A stretch of DNA of 64,000 nt, taken from the NCBI GenBank assembly GCA_021155905.1, contig JAJNBG010000021.1, positions 1 to 64,000 on the forward strand. The letters run 5' to 3'. Below the pieces are notes generated by a model, which was not told the DNA's origin, made no database searches, and saw nothing but the letters and a program-made list of their open reading frames with translations. The first letter of the stretch is position 1, and each line of letters starts with the position of its first letter. Origin of the DNA: Bacteroidota bacterium. GTDB taxonomy: Bacteria > Bacteroidota > Bacteroidia > B-17B0 > Aurantibacillaceae. A program made the position numbers and the translations under genes. This document shows, one piece after another, positions 54,339 through 63,249 of the stretch.

Positions 54339-54427
54339 ACCGCTAACTAGCTTATATGGCCACTTTGTGGCACATATCCAACAAGCAGATGCTGGCCTAG
54401 CTACTATTTCAAATATACCGTTTTTCA
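54339..54427. other. Possible attachment-type site with palindrome at the array start
   Basis: Just upstream (minus strand) of the first cassette, ACCGCTAAC (54339-54347) is followed by CTAGCT (54347-54352), a palindrome ATATGGCCAC-TTT-GTGGCACATAT (54354-54377, one bulged A) and CTAGCT again (54397-54402). It lies between the recombinase-domain gene and the first cassette, which is where an attI-like site would lie. It is not similar to copies A or B. Function is unproven. Confidence 0.35.
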
Positions 54428-54745
54428 TTATAAATAATCAAAAGGGTAAGTAATATTCAATAAATTTTGTGTTCGCATGCGTGCGTATTTCAGCACGCAA
54501 ACGTGGTCGACGTCATCCAGTGTATTTACTAATTTCAGTTGAATGCCTTTGGGTACGAAGGTTCTGTTTACCTGCGTCATTACCTCCGGATGATATCCTA
54601 AATACCAGGCTTTGTGGGTGTGACTCCATTTTACGCCGTTTATGGTTTTGGCCAGATCAATGGTTTGAGTGTCGTATGGGAACTTCATGAATAGTTTTAT
54701 CCGGTTGTTGTGAATCGCGTGTTCAATTTGTATTGTATTTACCAT
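54428..54745 (-). CDS. Isolated N-terminal domain of a tyrosine-recombinase-like protein
   Basis: A 105-residue protein whose first half resembles the N-terminal domain of Bacteroidota tyrosine integrases: RIKLFMKFPYDTQTIDLAKT (residues 15-34) and INGVKWSHTHKAWYLGYHPE (35-54), close to the GxxWSxTxKxWYxP pattern of those proteins. The second half (FVPKGIQLKLVNTLDDVDH, TYPFDYL) shows no recombinase catalytic domain; Arg-His-Arg-Tyr residues are absent. The ATG at 54745 fits better than an upstream start, which adds a hydrophobic stretch. It lies on the same strand as the cassette-like array and just before it. It could be a remnant of an integrase or a DNA-binding accessory. The family call is from memory. 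Confidence 0.6.
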   Translation of the reverse strand: MVNTIQIEHAIHNNRIKLFMKFPYDTQTIDLAKTINGVKWSHTHKAWYLGYHPEVMTQVNRTFVPKGIQLKLVNTLDDVDHVCVLKYARMRTQNLLNITYPFDYL

Positions 54746-54883
54746 AATCAAAATTAAATCAAATTGTAGTATTGCATTGCTATGTTTTATAGCAAGCAAA
54801 GAAATGCTTTTTAAAAGAGTTCTCGATACATTTTCGCTAAAGGAAGCAGCGAAAATACACTCAAACTGACAGCATTAGAATGC

Positions 54884-54918
54884 AAAAAAATCCCCTTCAA
54901 ATTTCTCTGAAGGGGATT
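54884..54918 (-). terminator. Rho-independent terminator of dnaK
   Basis: ATCCCCTTCA (54890-54899) pairs with TGAAGGGGAT (54908-54917); on the minus strand the stem is followed by a run of seven T. It lies 26 nt after the dnaK stop codon. The stem start AATCCCCT is the same as in the terminator at 16427. Confidence 0.9.
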
Positions 54919-54943
54919 CTAAACAATTTAACTTAAACTGAAC

Positions 54944-56860
54944 TTATTTTACTTCTTCGTAGTCAACATCGGTTACGTTTTCACCTTTGTTGTTATCAGA
55001 ATTAGTATGGTTATCGCCACCAGGGTTTTGGTTATTAGTACCATCTCCTTTGTTGTCGTTCATGGCTGCATACATTTCTGTAGAAGCTGCTTCCCATGCT
55101 GCGTTCATAGCAGTAGTTGCAGTATCGATAGCAGGGATATCTTTTGTATCATGTGCTTTCTTTAACTCCGCTAAAGCATTTTCGATGGTTGTTTTTTTCT
55201 CAGCAGGAATTTTATCGCCGTATTCTTTCAGTTGTTTTTCTGACTGGAAGATTAAGCCATCCGCTGCGTTGATTTTTTCCACTTCTTCTCTTGCTTTTTT
55301 ATCAGCGTCAGCATTCATTTCGGCTTCGCGTTTCATTTTCTCGATTTCTTCTTTGCTTAATCCTGAAGAAGCTTCGATACGGATGTTTTGTGCTTTACCG
55401 GTTGCTTTATCTTTAGCCGATACAGAAAGGATGCCATTGGCATCAATATCAAATGTTACTTCTACCTGAGGAACTCCACGTGGAGCCGGCATGATACCAT
55501 CTAAATTGAACTGACCAATTGTTCTGTTATCTTTCGCCATTGGACGCTCACCTTGTAATACATGTAACTGTACACTTGGCTGGTTATCGCTGGCTGTTGA
55601 GAATGTTTCTGTTTTCTTGGAAGGAATAGTAGTATTGGATTCGATTAACTTAGTGAATACTCCACCGTAAGTTTCGATACCTAAAGATAAAGGTGTTACG
55701 TCTAACAATAAAACGTCTTTTACTTCACCTGTTAACACACCACCCTGGATTGCTGCACCTAAAGCAACTACTTCATCCGGGTTAACTCCTTTGCTTGGCG
55801 CTTTTCCGAAGAATTTTTCAACGGCTGCCTGGATAGCTGGGATACGGGTTGAACCACCTACTAAAATAATTTCATCAATATCAGCGTTAGATAAACCTGC
55901 ATTTTTTAAAGCGGATTTACATGGCTCGATTGTTCTTTTGATTAATCCATCTGCCAACTGTTCGAATTTTGAACGGGTTAACTGTTTCACTAAATGTTTC
56001 GGGATACCATTTACCGGCATGATATACGGTAAGTTGATCTCAGAAGTTGTTGTACTGGATAATTCAATTTTTGCTTTCTCTGCTGCTTCTTTTAAACGTT
56101 GTAAAGCCATTGGATCCTGACGTAAGTCAATTCCTTCGTCTTTTTTGAATTCGTCTGCTAACCAGTCGATGATCAAGTGGTCAAAGTCATCACCACCTAA
56201 GTGTGTGTCACCATCGGTTGATTTTACTTCGAATACACCATCTCCTAATTCTAATACAGAAACGTCATGTGTACCACCACCGCAGTCAAACACAACAATT
56301 TTCATGTCTTTGCCTTTTTTGTCCATACCATAAGCAAGGGCAGCGGCCGTTGGTTCGTTGATGATACGTTTTACTTTTAAGCCTGCAATTTCACCTGCTT
56401 CTTTCGTAGCCTGGCGCTGTGCATCGTTAAAGTATGCCGGAACAGTAATAACTGCTTCGTCAACCGTTGTTCCTAAGAAATCTTCGGCTGTTTTTTTCAT
56501 TTTTTGTAAAATGATGGCAGAGATTTCCTGAGCAGAGTAGTTACGGTCGTCGATGGAAATACGAGGAGTTCCATTGTCGCCTTTTACTACTTTATATGAC
56601 ATACGTGGGATTTCTTTCTGAGCTTCGTCAAAATTAATACCCATGAAACGTTTAATGGATGAAACCGTTTTTGTCGGGTTCGTAATTGCTTGTCTTTTTG
56701 CAGGATCACCTACTTTTCTTTCGCCACCTTCAACAAATGCTACCACTGAAGGCGTTGTTCTTTTTCCTTCATTGTTAGCGATAACAACAGCTTCATTTCC
56801 TTCCATAACCGCTACGCAGCTATTGGTTGTTCCTAAATCTATTCCTATTATTTTTCCCAT
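54944..56860 (-). CDS. dnaK: Molecular chaperone DnaK (Hsp70)
   Basis: A 638-residue Hsp70 chaperone that binds unfolded proteins in an ATP-controlled cycle. Seen are the start [90 protein letters not shown] and the substrate-binding domain with [17 protein letters not shown] and a polar C-terminal tail ending in DVDYEEVK. It is transcribed leftward between two terminators and so forms its own unit. No grpE or dnaJ is adjacent. Confidence 0.98.
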   Translation of the reverse strand: MGKIIGIDLGTTNSCVAVMEGNEAVVIANNEGKRTTPSVVAFVEGGERKVGDPAKRQAITNPTKTVSSIKRFMGINFDEAQKEIPRMSYKVVKGDNGTPRISIDDRNYSAQEISAIILQKMKKTAEDFLGTTVDEAVITVPAYFNDAQRQATKEAGEIAGLKVKRIINEPTAAALAYGMDKKGKDMKIVVFDCGGGTHDVSVLELGDGVFEVKSTDGDTHLGGDDFDHLIIDWLADEFKKDEGIDLRQDPMALQRLKEAAEKAKIELSSTTTSEINLPYIMPVNGIPKHLVKQLTRSKFEQLADGLIKRTIEPCKSALKNAGLSNADIDEIILVGGSTRIPAIQAAVEKFFGKAPSKGVNPDEVVALGAAIQGGVLTGEVKDVLLLDVTPLSLGIETYGGVFTKLIESNTTIPSKKTETFSTASDNQPSVQLHVLQGERPMAKDNRTIGQFNLDGIMPAPRGVPQVEVTFDIDANGILSVSAKDKATGKAQNIRIEASSGLSKEEIEKMKREAEMNADADKKAREEVEKINAADGLIFQSEKQLKEYGDKIPAEKKTTIENALAELKKAHDTKDIPAIDTATTAMNAAWEAASTEMYAAMNDNKGDGTNNQNPGGDNHTNSDNNKGENVTDVDYEEVK

Positions 56861-56966
56861 AATACCTATTTTTAAATTTGATTTTTTGTTAATTACGCAT
56901 TACAGTAGTCAATGTTTATGCCAATTGAAATTAGACCCGGAATTATGACAGGCTGGCACAAACAGC

Positions 56967-57004
56967 AAAAAACCACCTAAAATTTGTCATTTCAGATGGT
57001 TTTT
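56967..57004 (-). terminator. Terminator of the DUF4249 gene
   Basis: On the minus strand AAACCATCTGAAAT (57003-56990) pairs, with several G-U pairs, with AATTTTAGGTGGTTT (56983-56969), followed by T-rich sequence (56972-56967). It lies 20 nt after the DUF4249 stop codon and separates it from dnaK. Confidence 0.7.
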
Positions 57005-57022
57005 AAGGGTATAAATGGCAGA

Positions 57023-58168
57023 TTAAGGGCAGATAAACTTGTACCTTTTAATAAACTGAAGGGAGCTTGTTGTAGAATTATTAGACAATTCATCAATAAA
57101 ATCCGACCACAATTCTTTCCCTAAAGACGTTTTGGAGGTGGAGGCAAAAATGCCGGTTCCGCCAACGATATTGGTATAGTTTGGCTTATCCTGGGCAATG
57201 GTGGTAGATGGCTGGTTCACCAATAAGAACGTGCTCATGTTCTCGCTGCAGGCCTCAATAATGTATTCCATGTAGTGTGCAGTGCGGTGACGGATGCTGC
57301 CGGTTGTTTTTTTAGGAATTTCAGAAGCCAGAAGGCTGTAAAAATCTGCCACTCCGAAGGAGACAGACAATTCCTCGTTTCCGGCAATGGTGGTAGAGGT
57401 CAGGGAAGGGAAGGACATATCCACATAATTCCTGATTCCTGCGCCGCCCATTAATGAATCGATGTAATGGAAACGCATGGTCACTTTATATAATTTAGCG
57501 TTGGGTACAGATTTGAAGATGATTTTTTTGGTTTGAGATAATACATTGTAATTAATGTAAGCATTTGGCTGAGTTCCAGTACCCGGGATGGTAGCTGCCA
57601 CATAACCGGCATTGCCCACACCACAATGAACAGGGTAGGTATTTGGTATAAAAATAAACGGCATGATGTTATGTGATTTTACACTGTCAATCATGATGCT
57701 TTGAGCTGTAAATTCTTTTCCGGAACTCACATTTTTGATCAGCAGTCGATATTCACCACTGGTATATAATTTATCAGAAGTCTGCCAGAGACGCTGTTCC
57801 TGGCTGAAATTACCGCCAGCCGTTGTTACTACTGTTTCGGTTAATACAATTTCTTTCCTGGTTGCATTTCCTACGGTTGTTAAGGTAGGCGTTGTGCTGC
57901 TTGCGCTCATAAAACGCTGCAGGGTTACATGCAATTCTCCCGGTCCGTAATTGATCTGGTTTGGATCCTGAGCCACTTCCAGGGCATCGCCATCTGTTAA
58001 AAATACCTTGTTGATCCTGATTTTCTGAACCGGTTCATTAGGATTTAATACTCCGTAAACAGAGACCGATTCCTCACCCGGTGCCAAAACATCCAGGTCG
58101 TTTTTACAGGAAATCAGACTGATGATACTGATAAAGGACAGGGCGATATAGGAAAAATTTACTTTCAT
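57023..58168 (-). CDS. DUF4249 family lipoprotein
   Basis: A 381-residue exported protein. The signal peptide ends at the lipobox LISC (Cys21). The N-terminal region reads LDVLAPGEESVSVYGVLNPNEPVQKIRINKVFLTDGDAL, a standard DUF4249 start in which NPNEPVQKIRI precedes beta-sandwich strands; further strands (VTMRFHYIDSLMGGAG, GNEELSVSFGVADFY) fit. The family is usually found beside TonB-dependent receptors, but none is adjacent. It has a -7 element 20 nt upstream and its own terminator. Confidence 0.82.
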   Translation of the reverse strand: MKVNFSYIALSFISIISLISCKNDLDVLAPGEESVSVYGVLNPNEPVQKIRINKVFLTDGDALEVAQDPNQINYGPGELHVTLQRFMSASSTTPTLTTVGNATRKEIVLTETVVTTAGGNFSQEQRLWQTSDKLYTSGEYRLLIKNVSSGKEFTAQSIMIDSVKSHNIMPFIFIPNTYPVHCGVGNAGYVAATIPGTGTQPNAYINYNVLSQTKKIIFKSVPNAKLYKVTMRFHYIDSLMGGAGIRNYVDMSFPSLTSTTIAGNEELSVSFGVADFYSLLASEIPKKTTGSIRHRTAHYMEYIIEACSENMSTFLLVNQPSTTIAQDKPNYTNIVGGTGIFASTSKTSLGKELWSDFIDELSNNSTTSSLQFIKRYKFICP

Positions 58169-58187
58169 TGAATTTTTTGAATAGATA

Positions 58188-58195
58188 CAAATTTA
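58188..58195 (-). promoter_or_regulatory. Bacteroidota-type -7 element for the DUF4249 gene
   Basis: On the minus strand TAAATTTG (58195-58188) matches TAnnTTTG exactly, ending 19 nt before the ATG at 58168. No clear -33 TTG. Confidence 0.55.
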
Positions 58196-58358
58196 CAATT
58201 TTTGGGTGAACTAAAAATATATTTAATTAGTTTTACCCTTTTTAAACCGCATAGGCACATCATTTTTGGATTGGCAGAGAATAACAGAGGTTAAAACCGG
58301 TGATTCTATGTAGTAAATAAATGTATTTTTAGCCATTAAAATTAAATAACCGTTAAGT

Positions 58359-59174
58359 ATGTCAGTACATAAAGAAGTGAAAAAAGTGACCACCCACCAG
58401 TTACAGGAAATGAAACGCCGTGGCGAGAAAATTTCCATGCTGACGGCTTACGATTATACCATGGCAAAAATCATTGATCATGCCGGGATTGACGTGATTT
58501 TGGTGGGCGACAGTGCCAGTAACGTGATGGCAGGTCACGAAACGACTCTGCCTATAACGTTGGACCAGATGATTTACCATGCTTCATCTGTGGTGAGAGC
58601 CGTTGACAGGGCTTTGGTGGTAGTAGATTTGCCTTTTGGATCTTACCAGGGAAATTCCAAAGAAGCTTTGACTTCTGCCATTAAGATCATGAAAGAGAGT
58701 GGGGGACATGCTGTTAAATTAGAAGGAGGAAGAGAGATTAAAGATTCTATTGAGCGTATTTTATCGGCAGGAATTCCAGTGATGGGGCATTTGGGATTAA
58801 CTCCCCAATCGATCTATAAATTCGGGACCTATACTGTACGTGCCAAGGAAGAAGAAGAAGCACAGCGTTTGCTGGAAGATGCCAGAATCCTGGAAGAATG
58901 TGGTTGTTTTGCTTTGGTACTGGAGAAAATACCGGCCAAATTAGCAACGGAAGTGGCCAAAAGCATTTCTATTCCTGTGATTGGGATTGGAGCAGGTGGG
59001 GGCGTTGACGGGCAGGTATTGGTAACACACGATATGTTGGGCATGACCCACGAATTTAGTCCGAGGTTTTTAAGAAGGTATTTAAGCCTTTATGAGAGCA
59101 TGACCGGTGCTTTTCAGCAATACATTAAGGATGTGAAGAGCAAGGATTTTCCGAATGAAGGGGAGCAGTATTGA
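58359..59174 (+). CDS. panB: 3-methyl-2-oxobutanoate hydroxymethyltransferase
   Basis: First committed enzyme of pantothenate synthesis, transferring a hydroxymethyl group from methylene-tetrahydrofolate to 2-oxoisovalerate. The 271-residue protein shows [43 protein letters not shown] in two overlapping segments, with the metal ligands in [34 protein letters not shown] and [21 protein letters not shown]. It is transcribed alone, ending at the terminator at 59249. panC is not nearby. Confidence 0.96.
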   Translation: MSVHKEVKKVTTHQLQEMKRRGEKISMLTAYDYTMAKIIDHAGIDVILVGDSASNVMAGHETTLPITLDQMIYHASSVVRAVDRALVVVDLPFGSYQGNSKEALTSAIKIMKESGGHAVKLEGGREIKDSIERILSAGIPVMGHLGLTPQSIYKFGTYTVRAKEEEEAQRLLEDARILEECGCFALVLEKIPAKLATEVAKSISIPVIGIGAGGGVDGQVLVTHDMLGMTHEFSPRFLRRYLSLYESMTGAFQQYIKDVKSKDFPNEGEQY

Positions 59175-59248
59175 TAGTTCAACACAGAGACATTGAGAAA
59201 CAGAGTGTTCTCGACTTCGCTCGAACTGACAAGTCATATGTACAAAAG

Positions 59249-59279
59249 AAAACCCTGATCGTGATGATCAGGGTTTTTT
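59249..59279 (+). terminator. Rho-independent terminator between panB and the desaturase
   Basis: AACCCTGATC (59251-59260) and GATCAGGGTT (59266-59275) form a 10-bp stem with a GTGAT loop, followed by TTTT. A-rich sequence on the other side lets it also work for the convergent desaturase gene. Confidence 0.9.
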
Positions 59280-59310
59280 ATTTATAATTTGGTTTTTTGT
59301 GTTGAACGAA

Positions 59311-60435
59311 TTACCCGATGGCTTCGTTTAAATCTGCCAGAGTTGGTGTTTTTCCGAAACTAACAATAGCATTGCAATGAGATTTTAATGCTGCTGCAAA
59401 AGTTTCATTTTCCAGGTAAGGCACACCGAATTCTTCGGCGGTTGCTTTCACAATTTCAGAAACCTGCGGATAATGCACGTGACAAATGGTTGGAAATAAA
59501 TGATGTTCCACCTGGAAATTCAAGCCACCTACATACCAGGAAATCCATTTGCTTTTTCTTGAAAAGTTAACGGTGGTATTCATCTGGTGAACTGCCCAGT
59601 TGTTCTCAATGTTCATATCCGTATTTGGTAATGGATGCGTTGTTCCTTCTACCGTATGTGCAAGCTGGAAAACTACGGTTAACACAATTCCGGAAATGAA
59701 CTGCATTAATAAATAGCCCCATACCAATTGCATAAACGGAATGTTAAAAACAAAAACCGGCAATGCAAACAGGATGGCCCAGTAAATTACCTTGCTCAAA
59801 AATATTTTGAACCAGATCACGCGGTTTTGTTCTTTCGTTCCTGTATTCACACCTTGTTTGGTGTATTTGTGAAACTGGATAAAGTCTTTTAAAAGCGCCC
59901 AGTAAAGCGTCAGGATACCATAAAATAGGAAAGCATACACTACTTGTAACTTATGATACCATTTTACTTCTGTATGAGGATTGAATTTTAAAATTAATTT
60001 ATCGGCAATATCATCATCATAATTGTGAATGTTTGTGTAAGTATGGTGCATGACATTATGCTGCAGTTTCCAGTTAAAAACAGAACCGCCAAGCATATTT
60101 AGGGTATGCCCTAACCAGTAATTGGTTTTGTGACTTGAAGAATAAGCACCATGATTAGCATCATGCATCACACTCATGCCGATTCCCGACAAGGCGAAAC
60201 CCATAATCGTCCATAAAATTAAGCTCACCTGGAAAGTAGGGGTGAAGGCCAACAGGAAAATAAAAGGCAAAACGTATGCGCTCATTAAAATGATCGTTTT
60301 AACGACCATCGTTGAATTTGCGTGCTTGGAAATTTTGTTTTCTTTAAAGTAAGCGTCTACTCGTTTACGAAGCGTAGCAAAAAAAAGGGCTTTATCTTTG
60401 TCTTTATCAACAAAGCGAAGTGGCGTAAATAGCAT
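59311..60435 (-). CDS. Fatty acid desaturase (acyl-CoA/acyl-lipid type)
   Basis: A 374-residue integral-membrane di-iron desaturase. The three histidine boxes are present: HDANHG (residues 91-96), HNVMHH (126-131) and QVEHH near residue 310, separated by membrane helices. The order HxxxH, HxxxHH, QxxHH matches acyl-lipid/linoleoyl-CoA-type front-end desaturases, but no cytochrome b5 domain precedes it. It introduces a double bond into membrane acyl chains, probably for fluidity control. It is convergent with panB; its 5' end faces murI across 95 nt. Confidence 0.92.
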   Translation of the reverse strand: MLFTPLRFVDKDKDKALFFATLRKRVDAYFKENKISKHANSTMVVKTIILMSAYVLPFIFLLAFTPTFQVSLILWTIMGFALSGIGMSVMHDANHGAYSSSHKTNYWLGHTLNMLGGSVFNWKLQHNVMHHTYTNIHNYDDDIADKLILKFNPHTEVKWYHKLQVVYAFLFYGILTLYWALLKDFIQFHKYTKQGVNTGTKEQNRVIWFKIFLSKVIYWAILFALPVFVFNIPFMQLVWGYLLMQFISGIVLTVVFQLAHTVEGTTHPLPNTDMNIENNWAVHQMNTTVNFSRKSKWISWYVGGLNFQVEHHLFPTICHVHYPQVSEIVKATAEEFGVPYLENETFAAALKSHCNAIVSFGKTPTLADLNEAIG

Positions 60436-60529
60436 CTTGTTTTAATTTTAATAAATACAAAGTGGTATTTATATATCAAGCCCCAAAAGTAGGGAAAAAA
60501 GACCAAAAATCGACGTATTTTTATTAATA

Positions 60530-61372
60530 TTGTTAATTATTAACACCTCAAAAACATATTCGCCCATTGGCATTTTTGATTCCGGTTACGGTGGGTTAAC
60601 CATTTTAAAAGAATTGGTAGATGCGATGCCGCAGTACGATTATTTGTACCTGGGGGATAACGCGAGGGCACCTTATGGTTCCCGTTCCTTTGATACAGTG
60701 TATGAATACACCCTGGAGTGTGTGAATCATTTATTTGATAAGGGTTGTGAACTGGTGATCCTGGCTTGTAATACAGCTTCAGCGAAAGCGCTTCGCAATA
60801 TCCAGCAAAAAGATCTGCCGGGCATTGATCCCAAAAAAAGAGTACTGGGTGTGATCAGGCCAACGACGGAAGTGATTGGCAATTACAGCAAAACAAAGCA
60901 TGTCGGTATTTTTGCCACCGCGGGAACGGTGTCTTCTGGATCGTATATCATTGAAATTCAGAAATCTTTTCCGGATCTGACTGTTTACCAGGAAACCTGC
61001 CCGATGTGGGTGCCGTTAATCGAAGCCAATGAACTGGATAATGAAGGGGCCGAATATTTTGTGAAAAAACATATTGATCAATTGTTTGCCCAGTCAAAAG
61101 ACATTGACGCAGTTATTTTAGGCTGTACTCATTATCCTTTATTAAGACCATTGATTGAAAAGCATTTACCGGAAGGTGTCGTGATTTTGGCGCAGGGATC
61201 AATCGTCACTCATGGATTAAAAGATTATTTATTTCGTCACCCCGAAATGGAAGCGATGATCACGAAAAACAATCAACTTGATTTTTTAACAACGGATTCT
61301 GCGGAACAGTTTGACAGAAATGCCAGTTTGTTTTTTGGAAAAGAAGTGAACTCAAAACACCTGAGTCTTTAA
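60530..61372 (+). CDS. murI: Glutamate racemase
   Basis: Interconverts L- and D-glutamate for peptidoglycan. The 280-residue protein shows PIGIFDSGYGGLTILKEL, YLGDNARAPYGSRS, the first catalytic cysteine LACNTASA (Cys80) and the second ILGCTHYPLLRPLI near residue 200. The start is a TTG at 60530; no ATG or GTG precedes the conserved PIGIFDSG block in this frame. The 3' end overlaps the convergent thiF by 4 nt. Confidence 0.95.
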   Translation: MLIINTSKTYSPIGIFDSGYGGLTILKELVDAMPQYDYLYLGDNARAPYGSRSFDTVYEYTLECVNHLFDKGCELVILACNTASAKALRNIQQKDLPGIDPKKRVLGVIRPTTEVIGNYSKTKHVGIFATAGTVSSGSYIIEIQKSFPDLTVYQETCPMWVPLIEANELDNEGAEYFVKKHIDQLFAQSKDIDAVILGCTHYPLLRPLIEKHLPEGVVILAQGSIVTHGLKDYLFRHPEMEAMITKNNQLDFLTTDSAEQFDRNASLFFGKEVNSKHLSL

Positions 61373-62079
61373 AAAGAAATTCTTCGTTGCTTATTGGAAT
61401 CGGTACTGTAAATAAAAAGGGTATTGATGAGAGACGGTTTCTCTAAAATAACCTGGATCGTTTCCTGTGCCATCATACTTCCGATAATTCCCGGCACAGT
61501 TCCCATTACGCCATTTTCAGAACAGTTTGGAACATCCTCCGCATTGGGTTCTTCGGGAAAAATATCTCTCAGGTTTTTACTTGCTTTATAATTGAAGACC
61601 GCTAACTGGCCTTCGTAACCTAGTATGCTTCCGTATACTAAGGGCTTATTTAATTTCACACAACAATCATTCACGATATAACGCGTCGCAAAATTATCGC
61701 AGCCATCCACGACGATGTCGTATTGTGACAAAATGGATGCAGCGTTTTCTTCATTCAATAAAATTTTATGCACGATGTGTGTGACAAAGGAATTTTGTTT
61801 GGAAAGTTTCTGAACTGCCACTTCTACTTTTAATTGACCTATATCAGTACTTGAATATAAAACCTGGCGATGTAAATTGGATTCTTCCACGGTATCAAAA
61901 TCGATGACGCCAATGGTTCCAACTCCAACCGCTGTTAAGTATTGAAGCACGGGGCAACCAAGTCCGCCGGCACCAATCACCGCCACCTTGCTTTGCTTTA
62001 ATTTAATTTGCCCGTTGATACCAATATCATCCAGCATGATTTGTTTTTGGTACCGCTTAAATTCTTCTTTGGATAGCAT
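61369..62079 (-). CDS. thiF: ThiF/MoeB-type adenylyltransferase (ThiF in thiamine synthesis)
   Basis: Adenylates the C-terminus of sulfur carrier ThiS for thiazole synthesis. The 236-residue protein starts KEEFKRYQKQIMLDDIGINGQ and shows the ATP loop VAVIGAGGLGCPVLQYL, the adenylate pocket VIDFDTVEESNLHRQVLYSSTDIGQLK, and VDGCDNFATRYIVNDCC. The usual zinc-binding CxxC pairs are missing: EDVPNC retains one Cys, and the C-terminal pair is absent, so it is a zinc-free type. It starts 5 nt after thiH on the minus strand. MoeB is the alternative, but the thiG-thiH neighbourhood favours ThiF. Confidence 0.88.
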   Translation of the reverse strand: MLSKEEFKRYQKQIMLDDIGINGQIKLKQSKVAVIGAGGLGCPVLQYLTAVGVGTIGVIDFDTVEESNLHRQVLYSSTDIGQLKVEVAVQKLSKQNSFVTHIVHKILLNEENAASILSQYDIVVDGCDNFATRYIVNDCCVKLNKPLVYGSILGYEGQLAVFNYKASKNLRDIFPEEPNAEDVPNCSENGVMGTVPGIIGSMMAQETIQVILEKPSLINTLFIYSTDSNKQRRISF

Positions 62080-62084
62080 AAGAT

Positions 62085-63191
62085 TTAAAACATTTTTTCC
62101 CAGTCTTTGTAAACCGGTTCGTATCCGGATCGTTTAATGAGCTCACTGATTTCCAATACACTTCTTTCATCAGAGATTTCAAACTGCTCTAATGATTCCG
62201 GCTCCACGGAATAACCACCCGGGTTTGTTTTAGAACCGGCACTCATACTCGTTACTCCAAGGGGAATGATATGGTTTCTTAAATTTTCAGATTCCCGGGT
62301 CGATATGGATAGTTCCACATCTTCATTCAATAAACGGTAAGCACATAATAATTGCACCAGTTCTTTATCCGTTACAATCACATTCGGCTCTATGATGCCC
62401 TCCGCAGGACGCATGCGCGGAAATGAAATGGAGTACTTCGTTTGCCAGTAGGTTTTTTGTAAATAATCCAGGTGCAAGGCACAGAAGAAAGAATCCACAC
62501 GCCAGTCTTCGAGTCCTAACAATACACCTAATCCGATTTTATGTGTTCCGGATTGTCCAACCCGATCCGGCGTTTCAAGGCGGTAATCAAAATTTGATTT
62601 TTTTCCTTTAGGGTGATATTGTTTGTACACGTCTTTGTGGTATGTTTCCTGGTATACCAAAACAGAATAGACGCCTGCTTCATGTAGTTCTTTGTATTCC
62701 TCTGTTTCCAGAGGTTGAACTTCAATAGAGATATTGGCGAATTTAGAACGGATCAGTGCAATGGCTTTTTTAAAATAATCTACATGAACGGTATGATTGG
62801 CTTCACCGGTCACTAATAAAATATGGTTAAAGCCCTGGCCCTTGATGAATTCAACTTCTTTTAAAATTTCTGCGTCTGTCAGTGTTTTGCGTTTTACTTT
62901 ATTGTCGAGACTGAAACCACAGTAAGTGCAAATGTTATTACACTCATTGCTTAGGTACATCGGCGCATACATCTGGATAGTTTTTCCAAAACGCTTGGTG
63001 GTGAGTTCATGACTCAGCTTTGCCATCTGTTCCAGGTAAGGAACAGCGACAGGGGAGATGAGGGCTTTGAAATCTTCCAGGTTTCTTTTTTTTGCAGACA
63101 AGGCATGCTCTACATCTTTTGATGTTTTAGAGTAGATCGACGCTTTTTGTTCGTCCCAGTTGTATTTATCAAATATGTTTTTGAAGTTCAT
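62085..63191 (-). CDS. thiH: 2-iminoacetate synthase ThiH
   Basis: Radical SAM enzyme that cleaves tyrosine to give 2-iminoacetate (dehydroglycine) for the thiazole ring. The cluster motif is CNNICTYC (Cys84, Cys88, Cys91), in the CxxxCxxC form. The 368-residue protein also has ILLVTGEANHTVHVDYFKKA, YHPKGKKSNFDYRLETPDR, IGLGVLLGLEDWRVDSFF and the C-terminal SMSAGSKTNPGGYSVE. Presence of ThiH rather than ThiO points to an oxygen-sensitive route. It is followed by thiF (5 nt) and preceded by the GxxExxY gene. Confidence 0.96.
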   Translation of the reverse strand: MNFKNIFDKYNWDEQKASIYSKTSKDVEHALSAKKRNLEDFKALISPVAVPYLEQMAKLSHELTTKRFGKTIQMYAPMYLSNECNNICTYCGFSLDNKVKRKTLTDAEILKEVEFIKGQGFNHILLVTGEANHTVHVDYFKKAIALIRSKFANISIEVQPLETEEYKELHEAGVYSVLVYQETYHKDVYKQYHPKGKKSNFDYRLETPDRVGQSGTHKIGLGVLLGLEDWRVDSFFCALHLDYLQKTYWQTKYSISFPRMRPAEGIIEPNVIVTDKELVQLLCAYRLLNEDVELSISTRESENLRNHIIPLGVTSMSAGSKTNPGGYSVEPESLEQFEISDERSVLEISELIKRSGYEPVYKDWEKMF

Positions 63192-63249
63192 TTTTTCTTT
63201 TCTCGCAGATTAGCGCGGATTGATCCGCAAAGTCACACAGAGTTTTTCT
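63192..63249. repeat. CGCGGATT-type degenerate repeat between thiH and the GxxExxY gene
   Basis: The 58-nt gap holds CTCGCAGATTAGCGCGGATTG and ATCCGCAAAGTCACACAGAG, imperfect relatives of the sequence on the other side of the GxxExxY gene (63628-63754). Confidence 0.5.

Noticed and set aside
52268..54347. Insertion sequence or transposon with terminal inverted repeats
   Set aside because: No transposase is encoded; the repeats are direct, not inverted, and the cores pair within each unit instead.
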